Shown here piece by piece: positions 39,101 to 54,100 of a stretch of 64,000 nucleotides of DNA. A model generated the notes under the pieces. It searched no databases. It saw only the letters and a list, made by a program, of their open reading frames with translations, and was not told the origin of the DNA. Every line of letters begins with the position of its first letter. The first letter of the stretch is position 1. Source of the DNA: Trileptium ribeirensis (taxonomy: Eukaryota > Nematoda > Enoplea > Enoplida > Thoracostomopsidae). The translations under genes were made by a program, and so were the position numbers. Where the stretch lies: positions 1-64,000 of the forward strand of contig JASANE010012330.1 in the NCBI GenBank assembly GCA_030248225.1, given 5' to 3'.

Positions 39101-42100
39101 CAAATTGGATTGGCCCTAGAGGCAAAGTGCTCACGACGTGGAAGCGGCAAATCATAAACAACATTCAACCAATGTTCGTAAGACGATAATAAGCCTCTAC
39201 TGGCCGTATAACCAAGTTCAATATGCTATCAGAAGATATTGCTAACAGAGAAATATGTAGAGAAGCGCCCGCAATACAATGATGAAGGCACCCCGCAAAC
39301 ACGGGGGCAGCTGAATACAAAGACAGTGAAAACAAAATGGGTGGACGCACAAATTTACATACGATTATGTTCGTTTTGTCAAAGACTATTAAAAACACGA
39401 CCATAATTGAATTCGGAGATGTAGAAGCGCTAGCCTCGGAATCGAACAATTCTCACTAGGCCGCACTATGGTGAAAAAGATGGACGTCCGTTTATTTTTT
39501 CCCGTGTAAACAGGATTTCGTTATCTCAATGTAAACCGATATGGACGTGTGAGGGCTCATATGAAAGCTACAATACTCTAGATGTGCCTTTTGGAGGTTT
39601 TATTACGATTCGACACACCCAGGTTCCACCATAGGGGTCAAAGGGGCTACCCAGGGGTAAATGGCTTATGCTATTTTTGGGACATTTTTGCTCATAACTC
39701 GGCGACCCTTGAGTCCATTTGAATCATTTTGATATCAAAATGTGTTATTTATGGGTATATAAATTGTTCTGGTCGGGTCCCTATGAAGCATGGGGCACTT
39801 TAGCAAATGGTCAAATTTCCAAAATTTTGGTCAAACTTTGTTGAGGTGTAGCTGTGTAACCACTTAAGCGATTCGAACGACATTTGGTGTGGGGATAGAG
39901 CTACTGCGGGGCTACCTGCAGTAACAAATTTGATGTAGGACCCCTGGGTCAATTGATATTTGAGGCCAAATTTGTGCCCGACGCCATGAATAGTCATCTG
40001 TGACATTAGCACTTCTAAAGGTATATTAATACATTTGTGGCTCAAAATAAGTTAGTATGGATTTTCGTGGGTGATAATTTCAAATCTTCACTCTATTTAA
40101 ACGTATATATCTTTTCGTGTAGAGGTAGTTATATCGATGGGTGAGACAAGGCGAGTGGTGCGAAAGGAACAAGTGTCATGGGGTCTGTAGCAAATTCTGG
40201 TTATGTTTTCTGTGCTACTGTGCTTTAGTTAAGGTTCTTACATATACATAGATTAAGTTTGTTCACGATTCGTAAGCAGTTCTGAGGTAGAGTTAACCTT
40301 CGTACGGTGCGTATTATATATATGACCATCAGTTTTGCTGCATATATGCCTTATTGAACAGCAGATTAATAAATATTTTTTGGTGAGTTACAACTTTGTT
40401 TCGTAGCAGGAATTTATTTTTAATGAGTTGTTCCACTGTATATTAACATTACAGTTTCTCATTTCTCCGAATTCATACACTTGGCATGTCGCCAAGACTC
40501 TAGTACTACATTTACTTGAGCAAGATTACTTGAACTGTACAGATCACTCGTCACGTACAAATCCATTTTGAAACTCTATACAATTTTTTCAAAATATAAC
40601 TACATGGGATACGTTTAAATCATTCTGCTTCCTATGAAGTGTTCTTTGCACCATGCCTATAGCAAACCTACCGTATTTTTCGTCTGCTGGTCTTCACAAT
40701 CATCACGCATATCTTCTACAGATTTGAGACCATCCATCCAAGAATAGTCTTGGGTGAAATCAAATTTGTAGCCATTCTCGAGCATGACATTATGTACTTC
40801 TTTGGATTTGAAGAAAGTACATCTTGCGATTACAGTTTCGTGGCCAATGCTTATGTGCAGTTTACACTTAGACGGAAGGGATGTCTTGAATATTGTCACC
40901 CTTGAAACAGATGCGATACCTGCGTAAACAAGCGGAAGTGTTCCAGGAGCACAAATCAGGCACCGTTCAAGAAGTGAAGCATCAAGTTGCGCAACACAAA
41001 TTCCAGCACGATCTCCCTTAAACAAAGTTATGTATTAATTTTCTAAATACAATAACTCATGTAAACTGTGCAGTAATAACAGCGGAAAGCAAGAAAAACT
41101 GTTGAAAAACTACTTTCCTATTAAAATACGATCAAAATATTGCATGCTTTGTTCCACTAAATATTGTATCTCTTTTAGTTACAGGCCTTAAGCTGCGACA
41201 CTGTTTTTATTTAGTTCTGACAGTGTGCCCTGTACAGTTCTTTTGGGAGCAATACACAGTATGCAAGTACAGTCACGGACAAAAATAAGTGCACAATAAA
41301 CGAGCACAACAACGTTCATTTATGAACGAACGTTATAAACAACCACAAAAACATTCGTTCGCAAACTTGTAAAATTCTTTTTTGTTCGTTCCTAAACGAA
41401 CGTCCTTAGTTTTTTAAGCACTTGTTTTATCCATGACTGTGCGTACAAGCTAACCAACAAGACTATTAATTTTTGGCCTTTGGGTTGTTGCTAAATCAGC
41501 CTGCAAAAACTCCGAATAGCAAGCGATGGTATGCTAGCACATAGTTAATTCAAGCAATATTTCTAATGTCAAAAAATATCTAGATTATTTATTTTGTTTG
41601 AGGACAAAACAATAAACTTTATCAGGTTGCTTTTACAAATTTGCATCTCAGACTACAGCGAATTGCTATCGTAACATTGATTTTAGTCGTTAACATAAAA
41701 CGACAGCAATTTTATTAAAACTGAAATGACAAGCAGAGTGTCAGAAGCAATAACTATTTTAGGTTCCGGTATTGAAAAAATTAATTAAATTTAAATTTTG
41801 AATTAAAAGCCATAATCCACCAGGCAGCATAACTTTATTTCGTACCTCCCACGCAAAATGTCAACTCACCTGAGTTCGAGCAATGGATCCCGCGGTTCAT
41901 ATCTACTAAAGATTTTAGCGAATAGGGAACCTATTGTCAAGCAACCGGAATTTGAAGTAAAAATTATATTTCCAAATTTAGTGCTTTCACCTATAGTGAT
42001 TTTGGGTCATATGTTCAGCCTGAAGTCTGTTATATCGGGATCTACGCTTTATAGATATGCATTAATAATATGAGCTTACATAATTAACCAATTATATCTT

Positions 42101-45100
42101 TCCGTTCTAGATAATCGTAACAAATTTTGTGTATCCTGAATGAAACTGGTTTTAGATTTTATACTTTCCCCGAAGCCACATAACAGCCTGGAGATATTTA
42201 TAGGGTAGCTACTGCACCTCTGCTCAAATCTGAACTTATTTATCTGGTTTGCTATCAATTACAAAAAAATCGCTGATAAATTTCATTTTTTGTAGATTTT
42301 TGATAATTCGACAATAGTTTAACCATTTCTCGCACAAGTGTTGAACAATATTTTACGAATTGAACCTAAAACCTTTTGGCGAGAGCTTTGTACTTTAGTC
42401 ATTAAGAGCTGTTTCTCGGTCCCTTAAAGAACCTCACACCTGTGAAAATCAACACACGTGCAAACGTATGCTGCACTACAAATTCGATTAGTGAATCGCG
42501 TCGCAATGTACGCTGCTACGCACGTGTGACTCAGTGCGGAAAAGGCTTAAGAGAATTTAACCGCAAATTCAAGAACTTACGATTCCGCTTAAAATCTTAA
42601 TAAACCGTTCGCAAAAACTCTTTTATGCTTCGTGATTTCCTACGCAATATGTACAAGCAATAATATAAAAATAACTGAATTAATTAATTACATTAGCTTT
42701 AAATTTAAGCTAGATTAACCCGCTCCCCATGTTGTTTATGGAACCCGCATCAGGTAAGAGGTAAACAAATAAATATTAACGTACTTGTCTAATTTTTTGC
42801 AAAGGTTTCTTGAACTGCTGAATAGACTTTATCTTACGTACTTCACCGATGGATGGTATTTCAACACTGTCTCCAACTGAAATGTGCCCAGATAGTACAG
42901 TTCCGGTCATAACAGTGCCTTGACCACGAAGAGAGAAACAGTGATCAATACTTAAAACAATGAAATAGAGTCGAAAAATATAATAGTAACACAATTATAA
43001 ATCCGAAAGTATTGATCCAGCCAGAATCACTATAGCACATCAAAATCCTGACGCTTGAGAATGTTCGTTTTCAAATATAGGTATAAACTCGAAATATCTA
43101 CATATGTAATCTAGATAGCTATATAAACTATGTATAATAATAAAACAAGTGCTTTTTCATATGGCATTAGAAAATGGCTGTCGCAGTGATAACGAGCCAG
43201 TGGCTGACTCGAAGGTTCGAAAACATTAAAATATTGGTAAAAGTCCATTTTATTTTCGAACTGCTTTCTAGCGAGTTTCAAACGATCAACTGTTAATTAG
43301 CGAGTACTGTATAAAAACTTACAGCTCTTTACAGTGACACTGTTCGTTAAAACCTTATTCGTTTGTTAACTGTAATATGTTAATCCATGCATATCTGCGA
43401 AAGTTCTTAAGTTCGGATGACAACTCTAATATTCTTTAATTCAGTTGCGGATATTTTTCAGAAACTAATTATGAGGGACATAAGGCTATCTATGTACATT
43501 GTGAGAGTTAACCGATTGCAAATATTGAGCAGCAATTAAACGTGAAAGAGTTTAACGTTACCGCTACACATGAATAGCTACTTGAGATCGATCGAGATTC
43601 ATGATTGCGAGTATTTGCACTGTTTACAATATTAGTACCAAAGTTATGAAGTATTCGTCCTATGCAAGCTATATTTTGTATGTCTAGGAAAAGAGATCGC
43701 GAGTATCGGATGTACATATTATTTTTCCCCAATATTTATAGGCAGCAGGAAGTCTAGACAGTTTAATCACAAGACTACTCCCATGCAGAGTTTTTTGTGT
43801 TTTTCTTAGTGCAAAAACACAGCGAAATTCCAAAAAAACACACCTAAATTTAAAAACACAAAATTTAGCACACCTGAACTATTTAATTAAAAGGCTACAA
43901 AAACCAAAATTTTTAAACGCTGAATGCTTATAAACTGACCTTGTTTATAACTGTGAAACCTAAGTCTATAAATTCTGAAATATGAAAAAATTAGTGCTAA
44001 TATAATTGATTGGTCCATTGTATAAATATATAATGCATGCATTAATATAAAATTGCTAGTACCCGGTTAATTATCATTACTTGACCTTCCCTGTAACGCT
44101 AAAACAGGGTATGTGCAGGTTAATTAAAAGCAGAAGTAAATGTCATAAACACACCTAAATTAAAAAAACACACATTTTGCACAACATGAATTTTGAAAAA
44201 ACCCTGCTCCAATGTATGATGTTACGGCCAGAAACAGTTCGTGAAAACTTAGTAGTTGTTCTATTGTTGTTAGCAAATTTTAACGAACGGTTTGCGAGCG
44301 ATTTTCTTTTATTCCTATTAAATCAGGCTTGAACTAGAAAAACCAAAATGATTTTAACAGCTCCGTTCTAATATCATTGCAACAGTGTTTCCCTTAAAAA
44401 CTGCTAAACTTACTAAACTTATTGTAGCTAGCAGTATACCACTACACATTTATCTTTTTAGGATGTAACGTTATTCTGTTTCTTACCTAAGCAAGAAATT
44501 GCCGTCATCATTACGCTTTGGAACGTAAGAGATACTAGACAAGGCACTAAAAAAGTCATCTAAGTTCATATTAGTTTCGTTTGTTCTGCCTTCATAATTA
44601 CTGGCGCTAGCAGCAGCAATGGCTACAACAGGAGCATTCCGGAAAGAGGTTTCCTGAAATAATGTGCAATACAGTTTATGAAGACGCTCTATCCACAAGT
44701 TAAAAAATATATTTTAGGTAGAATTGTGATGAAGTCCCTGGTGTTTGCAAGACATTTCCAATACTTTTTCACGGCCAAAAATAAAATATCTTTCGTGCAT
44801 GAATTCAAATTTATTTCACTTATGAATAAATTCAAATTATTTTATTATGTCACCATTGACATAATGGTTCTCGAATTAATAGAGAAGATTACGCGAGAGA
44901 TTTTTAGGGGTTCCGGCGAGCTTCTGACAATAGGTGGTAATATTTTATATACATAACATATTATGTAATAATACTACATTATATATATTATTAGTAGTTT
45001 GTCTTATCGCCAAGCAAGTGAATTCTAAGTGTTGAATTGTAATTCACAGAGATGTACACAGATATATTTATATTTAGCATTAAATAACAAAAGGAACCAT

Positions 45101-48100
45101 GAATTGCTGTACAAAATAAGACCAAAATACCTATACTGGGCTGTCCACAGTGGGGCCACTTTCCAATTCCCCACCCCATGTTCGTGAGATTTTCCTCTAT
45201 CTCCGCCCCCCACTCGGCCGAAACCCCCATGTTCAATTAATTCCAAAAATTTTTTTATGTCTGAAAATTTATGTTTTTTGTTTGCAACTGTTTTTTAAAC
45301 ATTAATTACCACTATTTATAATGCTAAAATATCGTTTTTAGCTTGAAAATAAATTCAAGGTAGCAAAAATGCATGAAAATATTTTGAATAAATACTAAAT
45401 TTATGGAAAAATATGGATATTTAGTATTTTTAAGTAAAATTTACACCCCCCCCCCCACTTTTATTTTCCCCCAAGAATGAACACGTGGGCCCGCGAAGTT
45501 CTTTCCCCCCACTTTTCGGAGGGCTGTGGACAGGCCAGTAGGTCTAGCGGTGGCACAAATATAATAATTTTCGTGTATTTTGGCTCCCATAGATCCATTG
45601 AAAACACTTTTTGACCATTGAAAACACATTTTGACGCAGCCCTGCAACCTAACCAATGACTATAGCAGCACACCATGTGCAGGTAATAGAGAATGAATAG
45701 CTCTACAAACGAAATCAAAAGCATTCGCATAACTTGAGTGGTTGCAGAAATATTATCATTGTCGAGTATTTTTGGTCCCTTGAGGCCATTGAAAAAACAA
45801 TAATTTTTACCCATCATTGCAGCGTAAATATTGACAATACCACCACTAAAAATTTCCAACTACATAGAGGAAGTAATTGATATGCCAAATCAGACCAAAA
45901 TGCTCATTATTATCATTTTAATTTACACAAACTGTGAACTGATCAAGGAAGTGCTTTACTCTCATAGAGGAAGTGTAGTCCACGGACCAACGATTATTAA
46001 GTGAGATAAACTTGGCTAGCTTAAAATTATTGAATTGAAGGATCTGCCAAATAAGGTCAAAAGGCTCATTATCGAATCGTTGCGAAGATATTACCAGAGT
46101 GATCCCGAGTCCGGTACCCCAGAATTGAAGGAGAATTTAGGAACATTTTGGAAACATTCAAGGAGATAATTCCACAGCATATCATCAATAGTATAGTTGG
46201 CATGATGTTTCTACTGCAAATGTTGACAAATAATATCCGGCAACAACAGCATTTGTTTAGACATCCTTGTAACGGACAGCAATATCCATTTGCCCACGTT
46301 ATGATATTCTGTTTAAAGCCCCATCGAACACAATTACGGAAAAGCCACACTGTGTCACCTGCGAAACAAGACGGTATTGAAAATAGTGAGCCAATCCAAA
46401 CACAAAACCGTATCCAATTTTGCGCGGCCAATCGAAAACAGTTTGGCTATGTCGCTATCAGGAAACATGACCGAAAATATGGAACCAATACCATCACTAC
46501 ATCTGTAAGACAGACGACTGCTTACTGCCTTAAGACACCAAAGTATCTCAGCCCTAGTTACATCATTGGAAATCCGTAAGTTTCCTAGTGACGCCTGGAC
46601 GGAAGTTGAATCAGCGGACTCTTGCGGAGGCGTTGCTGTTTTTGCGGAACCTGTGCATCCTGAAAGAAAAGTGGCTATATTAGGTTGACATAACCTATGT
46701 CATGCGAGTCCTTATATTTCTGCGATTCTGAAGACATTAAGCACAATTATTTTGGAGCTGTCATACAGCACAAAATTCAAGGAGGCGGAATATAAAATTC
46801 AATGAGCTTAAAGGGGCCGTAACCAAATTCAAGTAGATCCAAGGAGGTTTTCCTGATTCAAGGAGAATCCTGGAGAATTAAGCAACGCGGACACCCAGTA
46901 TTACCATTGTCGTGTATTTTGGGTCCCATGAGCCCATTCAAAAACACTTTTGACCCAACTCTGCAGCGTAAATAATGACAATACCAGCAGACCATTTAAA
47001 ACAACATAGAGGATGAAATGCTCTACAAAATAAGACAAAAACACTAATAATATGTCGAGCGGTTGTGCGGATATTTCGATTTTTGTGATATTAGGTCTCC
47101 CAGTCCCGTTTTAGAACCCGTTCTGACACAAATCCTACATGCTAAATGGCCCATATAGCAAAGTATCATTATATAGTCTTATAGCTTATTCAAATTTCCT
47201 TGCTTTACAACATGAGTTATCTACACAGGCTGTCGAATTATAAGTAGCGTAATTTTTGGACACCTTTAGAACCAGACGCGAGCAACTTTGTTCCGCTTTT
47301 TGGGATTGAAGATGTTGGACTCAGTTTTTACGCTTAACTAAAGAGCTCGAATAGAGATTTTAGACTTTCAAGCGAGATATAACCCTAATCAATCCGCCCA
47401 GTCAAAGTTGAGGTATGCGTGTCAACTTAAAACCCAATAACGGACATTGTTAAATTTCACTACTGGCGCTGATGGGAAAGAATTCATCGCTTCGCTCGTT
47501 TCACTCACTCAATCAGAATTTAATTAATATTATAATACATAAATGTATCGTTTTATATGTATGCGAGTTGGCATCACTACGTTGTATTTTATGAATCAGG
47601 TGGACAATAAATGTCAAAATTCGTTTATACCGAACCTTACTTTCGTTGGAAAACAAACTTTCTTGGGTTAAAATTAAAAATTATAGAAGTAAAAGTTTCG
47701 GTGTGGGGCGCAGCTAATAGGGGTCAGCGGCCGAACATTATAGGTCAGTCCTTCCCACTTTCCCCTATAGCGGAACCCTAAAACGATATTTTGCTTATCA
47801 TTATTACATTTCAACATAGTTTTTTTACAATGATAGTCCACAAACGCGGTCTAGATCACTTCTACAGAAGCTCGCTTGGCTTAGGTTTAAATATTTCGCT
47901 TGACAGAAAATATAGAAGATGATTTTGAACTATAGGAGAATAAAAATAGAAAACAAAAGAAGACATCGCTTATATTACAGCCAACACCAACAATTTGCGC
48001 CCTACTAAGCACATTTCTCAGTGAGACATTATAAACTAACAGTACAATACTTGCATTTTCTACCCTTTGCTCTCCTACTGGTTTTAGGGGCCAATGCTAA

Positions 48101-51100
48101 GCGACTAAGACAAGAAGTTAGATGATTTGCTCCATCGGTTATAGCTGTCGTCATTTTGTTTTTCGCACAGTTACGATAAAGTCACTCACTTCCAGAGTTT
48201 TGCCAAGACGTTTTGTCATAAATTCTACTTTCTTTTTTCGATCGGGCAACGGAATGAGATCCAGTTTGTTTAAAACAATTAGAAGTTTACCTAAATAAAA
48301 TGCCAAAATTAACAGTATTTAGTTTAAAATGCTTTGATTAAAAACTTTGTTTAGCCGTGTTTAAACAATATACTACGAAAAAACTCGTTGATACGGCTAA
48401 AATGTGCTTGACAGTATAAATTTAGCATTTTAAGACGTTATCAAAATCCCTATGAGATTAGGATGGCGTCGTAAAAGTAGCTAATTAGGCCACAAACTGC
48501 TGACCAATAAGTAACAATATTTCTCCAATCATTAAGTTTTACAGCATTTTACTTCCGTAACATCAAGAGTGCATTATTACAAGATCATGGCTATTTTTCC
48601 AGGTTAACATTAACTCTCATGTTGGATTTTTTGGGTCGACATGTTCTAGCCTCACTCAGAAATGAAATGGATAAACAGAAAGTACCCGTAGCATTTAGCG
48701 CGGGTTTGTATTAGACACGGAATTGCCATATTCGTAAACACTAACTGCGTTTATTTCACACCAGCTGATATTATAATTGTCACTACATAATTCTTGCAAA
48801 TGACACTATGTATGTTTTAGCAATATATATCTTATTAAATCTACAGCTACTGTTGTACGCTACAGCACTTGCTCTATCTGATTCATACAAAGCAAATACA
48901 ATTCCTTTTATCCTATTACCCGCCCCACCCCGTTTGAAATCTTGAGGATACAAGCAACATCTGGAACGATTTTTTACAGAAATTAGTCAAATTTTAAGCT
49001 TCAGAAACGGATTTTTGTTAAAATTTTGTCAAGCCTTTTCAATCAACTGCAGGTGTTTTGAACGAGGGGAAGCCGAAAATTTTGCCAGTGTAAGCCAAAC
49101 TTTTGTTAACTGGGTCCACCAACTATGAGGCACTCGTTTTTTGCCAGGGGGATCGAAAAATTCCAGCGGGCCACCCCGCAGCCCCATTTTTGAGAAGCCA
49201 GAGCGGAATGTTAAGGTTTAATTGAATTTTGAAGACATCTGGTTAGAAGCATAGGACACAGTTCTCAAGATCTTAACTGTCTTATTTGGTAATTATTAAC
49301 TAAGCGGATGGACGACATAGCGTAGCAATATTATTGAACAAGTAACACAATTTCACATGGAAATTCACAAAAATCTACAAATTATTCCAACAGCGTTACT
49401 CAACACTAGTTAAAGATTTGCTTGCCAGTTTTACAAAAAGCGTTCAAAGTGTTAGTTGTGAACTATGACCCTGTCTTTTAATTTAGGCAAGCTTAATGTG
49501 ATAATAAATGTGAGCTGCCAAAACCTTCCTTTCTTCGAAAGAATTATAACCCGGGAACAGCTACTCTGACGTATAAAAATTTTTGCACCACGTGCAAGTA
49601 ATCTCATATATTTTCAATATTCTACGGGTTTTTCATTTTGTTTAACAGCATGACCAACCATAATTTCAGCCAAAATCATTGAATCTTTGGCGCTGTCGCC
49701 TGTAATTATTGGTAATGGCATAGTCACTTTAGCAGATATTACTACACAAGCCACACTATCTTACGGTACAGTCGTAACGAGAAATACTATGCTTCGAAAT
49801 CGGTCTAAATTTTGACCGATTTCTATTCACTTAAATTTTTATTCTTTTCAATTTCGGCTCATTTCGTTTAAACGAAATTATTGGTAGAATTCGATTAAAC
49901 AAAATGCTTTAATTTATATAATACTGTTATACTACATCCACGAGTGTCGCTGCGCGACAGGAAAATGATACTCGTAAAAAATATATAAGCCCAGAATTTT
50001 TAAATTCCCGAATAATAATTTCAAAGTTTGGAATGGCTGCAAAGATTTGACTAAACTTTCATTGGATTTATTCCTAGCAGATATTATTAGAACAAGCTTG
50101 TTACTTGTTGAAGGATGAAAGATAATTTTGTTCGTTCAGTTTAATTATTTAGCTCCAAAATTGTTCACTAATCACAGCACATCCAACAATAAGCTCAAAT
50201 ATATTCGATTTGTAGGTAAAAGTCCCCCAAAGATATCCTTATAAAAATATAATAACCAACTACATGGAAAGTCGCCAGCAACGTTAACTACATGCCAGTG
50301 ATTATAATAATGAATTTGAGATAACAAACGCAATCGTTATATTAAATCGGGCAATATTAACAATTCGGGCGACCCGCGTAACATGTTAAACAGATTAGAC
50401 CAGTGAAAATCTGAAGAATTACACAACTACATACAAACATTGCTGACCTGGTTTAGTTATTTCTGCAACGATCAAACATTCCACGGTTTGTGTTTGAATT
50501 CCTTTAGTAATGTCGATAACCAAAATAAAAGCGTCGATAATTGAAGATCCACCAATGACTGTTCGTAAGAGCGACGCATGGCCTGGACAATCAACAAGAG
50601 TATATTGAATTTCCGTACACTTATTGTCAACGCTAAAAGATTAAATGTAGGATTATCCCAGTCAACTAAACAATAGCGGCGAGTCCCGATCACCGTGTAT
50701 TAGAAATAAGCACAACCACAGCAACAAGACTGAAAAATCAACGTTCAGACGTATAGGAACTTTATAAGCATTCAAGCATGGACATTTTGATAACGGCACT
50801 GGAAGTGCAGATTTTATTGAAATACACAATTATAGCAAACGCTTGCCATGCGCACGCAGATTACGTAAAAAGCTTAGGCACGTCACAAACCCCAATAATG
50901 ACAATAGTTTAAACCTGTTTATAAAGTATTGTCTGTCCTTGGAAGAAAGGAATCAGATTAGCGTTATGAATAAAAATAAATATAAGCAATAATGATGCCG
51001 AAATCGTTTTTGCGAATGACAAAAATTGCCATAAAAAGGAAGTACAATATTATCCCTACATTATTCGCCAGCAGTGAGTGTTGTGTTAGTTCCGCGTTTG

Positions 51101-54100
51101 CTGGAGATGCTTCAGATTTTGCTCAAAAAGTGTGAGAATTTTATTCGAACAGTGTTTAAAATTTGTACCGTGGTTTTTTGTTGATTCGTTTTCGATTCGT
51201 ACTCTAACTAGGCTAATCATGTTTGATGTCTACTTCCTGTTTGAAGTTCATTTATTCGAAATGCGAGTACTGTATATTACCTCTTCTGATACGGAAAAAT
51301 ATAAAATTAACGTAAAATGTTAAAACAACCAAAGCAATTATTGTATCTGGGTGTTATGCACCCAATATTGCAAACGGCTGGCACTATAAAATTAAAACAT
51401 TACTGATCAAATACAAAATAAATAAATACTACTGACCAATAATATTTTAACAACTACGCGTCTGTTTTAAATAGCGACGCATTGCCGAGAAAAGCGACGC
51501 GTTTTTGTTTTCCTCAGAGAGTTTAAAATCGCCACCGCCTGTCCGACCGTCGAACTCCTCAATAAATTCCGCCTATCCGGTCGATTTTAATTTTTTGTTT
51601 GAAAGGGGCCTAATATTCTCCAGGTGCAAGAGAGGCAGCTTTTATCAAAATTTGTTTTAGTTAATTAGTAATTAACTAATTAGTTAAGCGTGTTAGCTTA
51701 TTTTTAGCGTTCTCAAACAAAATTGCTTATTTTTCAATGAATAATTAGTGTAAAGCTATTATTTTGGTGCGTACACTACACCTCGACGCGCTGATTACGA
51801 ATCTGTTTACTACTACTCCGGGATATTAAAAACATGCTAATTAGTTTGTTAATTAGATATGTACTAATTAAGTATAAATATTAAGTAGCAAATTTACTGA
51901 AAATTTGTTAGTTTAGGCTACCCGACGTCGACAAGCCAAGAAAGTATAGTGGATTTCCAACGCGTCACTGGCTACAGCTACTGAGCGCTTTAAAATGCCA
52001 CTAAACCAGACTCCGATGCGTTTGATCTTGAAGAACGCTTAGCTCATGGCTTCAACACAGACAAAGATGCTGAATGGTTAGCTATACCTGAAGACATAAA
52101 TCGTGCCAACCGCACAGGTGATCAAATGAACCTAGATTGCGGAGATTTACTGAAGCTGTTACCGCTAGTAAAGGGTAATATCATTAGCGATGTAGGGCAA
52201 CGCACAATACGTTGGCGTGAACGTTCGAGAAGCTGTTACACAGGCCGCTTCCTACATGAAAGGACTTTATTAGACAATCTGGAATTTGCTGGTTTCTACG
52301 GTTCCAGCGAGCTTGAACAGGCACCTGCAGCTGAAGAGGTTTTCCAAGCAATTGCAGGACCCAACAGAGCACCACGAGCTCATTTGATCACGCCAGAAGT
52401 CTTCAAAACCGGCGGTTTTGTTCTAGCCAATTGGTTGCTCAAACGTTTTGATCAGATGTGGCAACAGGATAGAATTTCCGTTGAATGGTAGACATCTGTT
52501 CTCCTGCCATTTCCAGAGAAATGTGAACGCTCAGTTTGCAGCAATTACAGAGGCATCTCGTTGTTACCAATCTGTTTCAAGGTACTGGAGGAGACAATTC
52601 TTCACATGATAAAGACAAATCGGAAATGACGACCAGAGAGAACCAGGCCTGTTTTCGCTTTGGTCGAAGCTGCGTTGATAAGATTTCTAGTCTACAAATG
52701 ATCCTCGAAACTCGCCAAAAATATCAGATACCAACGTTTGTGGTTTCTGTCGACTTCAAAGCGGCATTCGACTCCGGCGATCGAACACCACTATTCAACA
52801 TCATAGCCGCAGAAGAGGCGTACCCGCATAGTTGCTTAACGTCAAAACGATGTACGCTACATTTTCCAAGGCCAGTGTCCATGAGGATAGCGACGCCTTT
52901 CTGGCAAAATCCGGAGTTCGGCAAAGTTCTATCGTTTCACCGGTCTTGTTCAACTACACCGTCCACCGGTTAATCTCTCATACTCTCAGAACAGACAGAA
53001 GGTGTCGCGTACTCGTCCACTGAAAGGGCCATTAAGGACCTGAATTACGCAGACCACGTAGTATTTTTGTCTGACACCATGGAGTACCTCAGCTCATGTT
53101 ACATCTGCTTATTAAAGTAGCAGCGAACGTCTTCCTATTTGTCAACTGAAGAAAGATGAAGGTTATGGCTTACTGCAGCAACACCTTGCCCTTGATTAGC
53201 TGTAATGGCCAACAGTTTCTGCTACCTAGGCAGTCATACTGCCGCCAGCGGCCAATCCTGCGTTGAAATACAAACTCGTATCTCCAAAGCACGGGCGGCT
53301 ACGTTCTGCGGCTGACAAAACAACTATGGTCGAATGGAGGTGCGGCATTACGACGAAGATGCAAGTGTACGACAGCGCGATCAGACCAATCATGCTGTAT
53401 GCGTGCGACACCTGCTGAGTCAAATCGACGGACACACAGGCAGTTTACATTTTCGAAAACTTTTGCAGGCGTAGAATATTGGGCGTAACAAAGTTCGCCC
53501 GCATCACAAACTCTGATTTGAGAACGAACACCGGTCACATGGAGCCCTCTGTATTTGTTCTACAAAGGCACTTGAGTGGCTGGGCTACATACTACACATG
53601 CCTAGTGAACGCCTGCTAATTAAAGACCACAGTCAGTTTGTTGTTGGTGTTGATCTTGGTAAGTCATGAAAAAATGTGCCATTATAAGAAACTAAGTATA
53701 ATCTTTAAACTAGTAACACGTAAACGTGGGTGACGGAGGCATGGTGGTTAACAACGGCGTGAATAGTGCATACAGCTTGTGGAATTTCTAACATTTTTGG
53801 TAACAATAATAAGAGGAAGACATGAAAACGTCTAGTTATTTATACAGTAGAATGACAATACATCTATCAAGTTGTACCCATCAATGAAATTTAGTCCAAA
53901 TCGGCCGAGTCATTCAAAAGTTATAACACACTTAATAATTTTTCACTCATTTTTAAGAGACTGCTTAATTTTAAGAGAATTTATAAAGGTAAGTACATCA
54001 CTCGTATACAGTCTTTTAGAAAACGTGAAGGTACATGTTATGTCAAAAAATGACCGAGATAGCACGAACGGTTGTCGAGATATGATGAACTTAGGTTTCC

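Larger units (their letters stand above)
41017..42784. other. Intron 5
   Basis: It contains two MITEs listed separately. The plus-strand open frame at 41858-42073 has no recognisable domain and runs against the gene. Confidence 0.4.

Noticed and set aside
46148..46579. 143-codon plus-strand open frame
   Set aside because: It is antisense to the hAT-like relic, which has the recognisable motifs. The plus frame matches no family that I know.
49620..49757. Possible extra eEFSec exon or small protein (35 codons, minus strand, in intron 2)
   Set aside because: Exons 2 and 3 join in phase without it and no matching part of eEFSec exists. The splice sites are unsupported.
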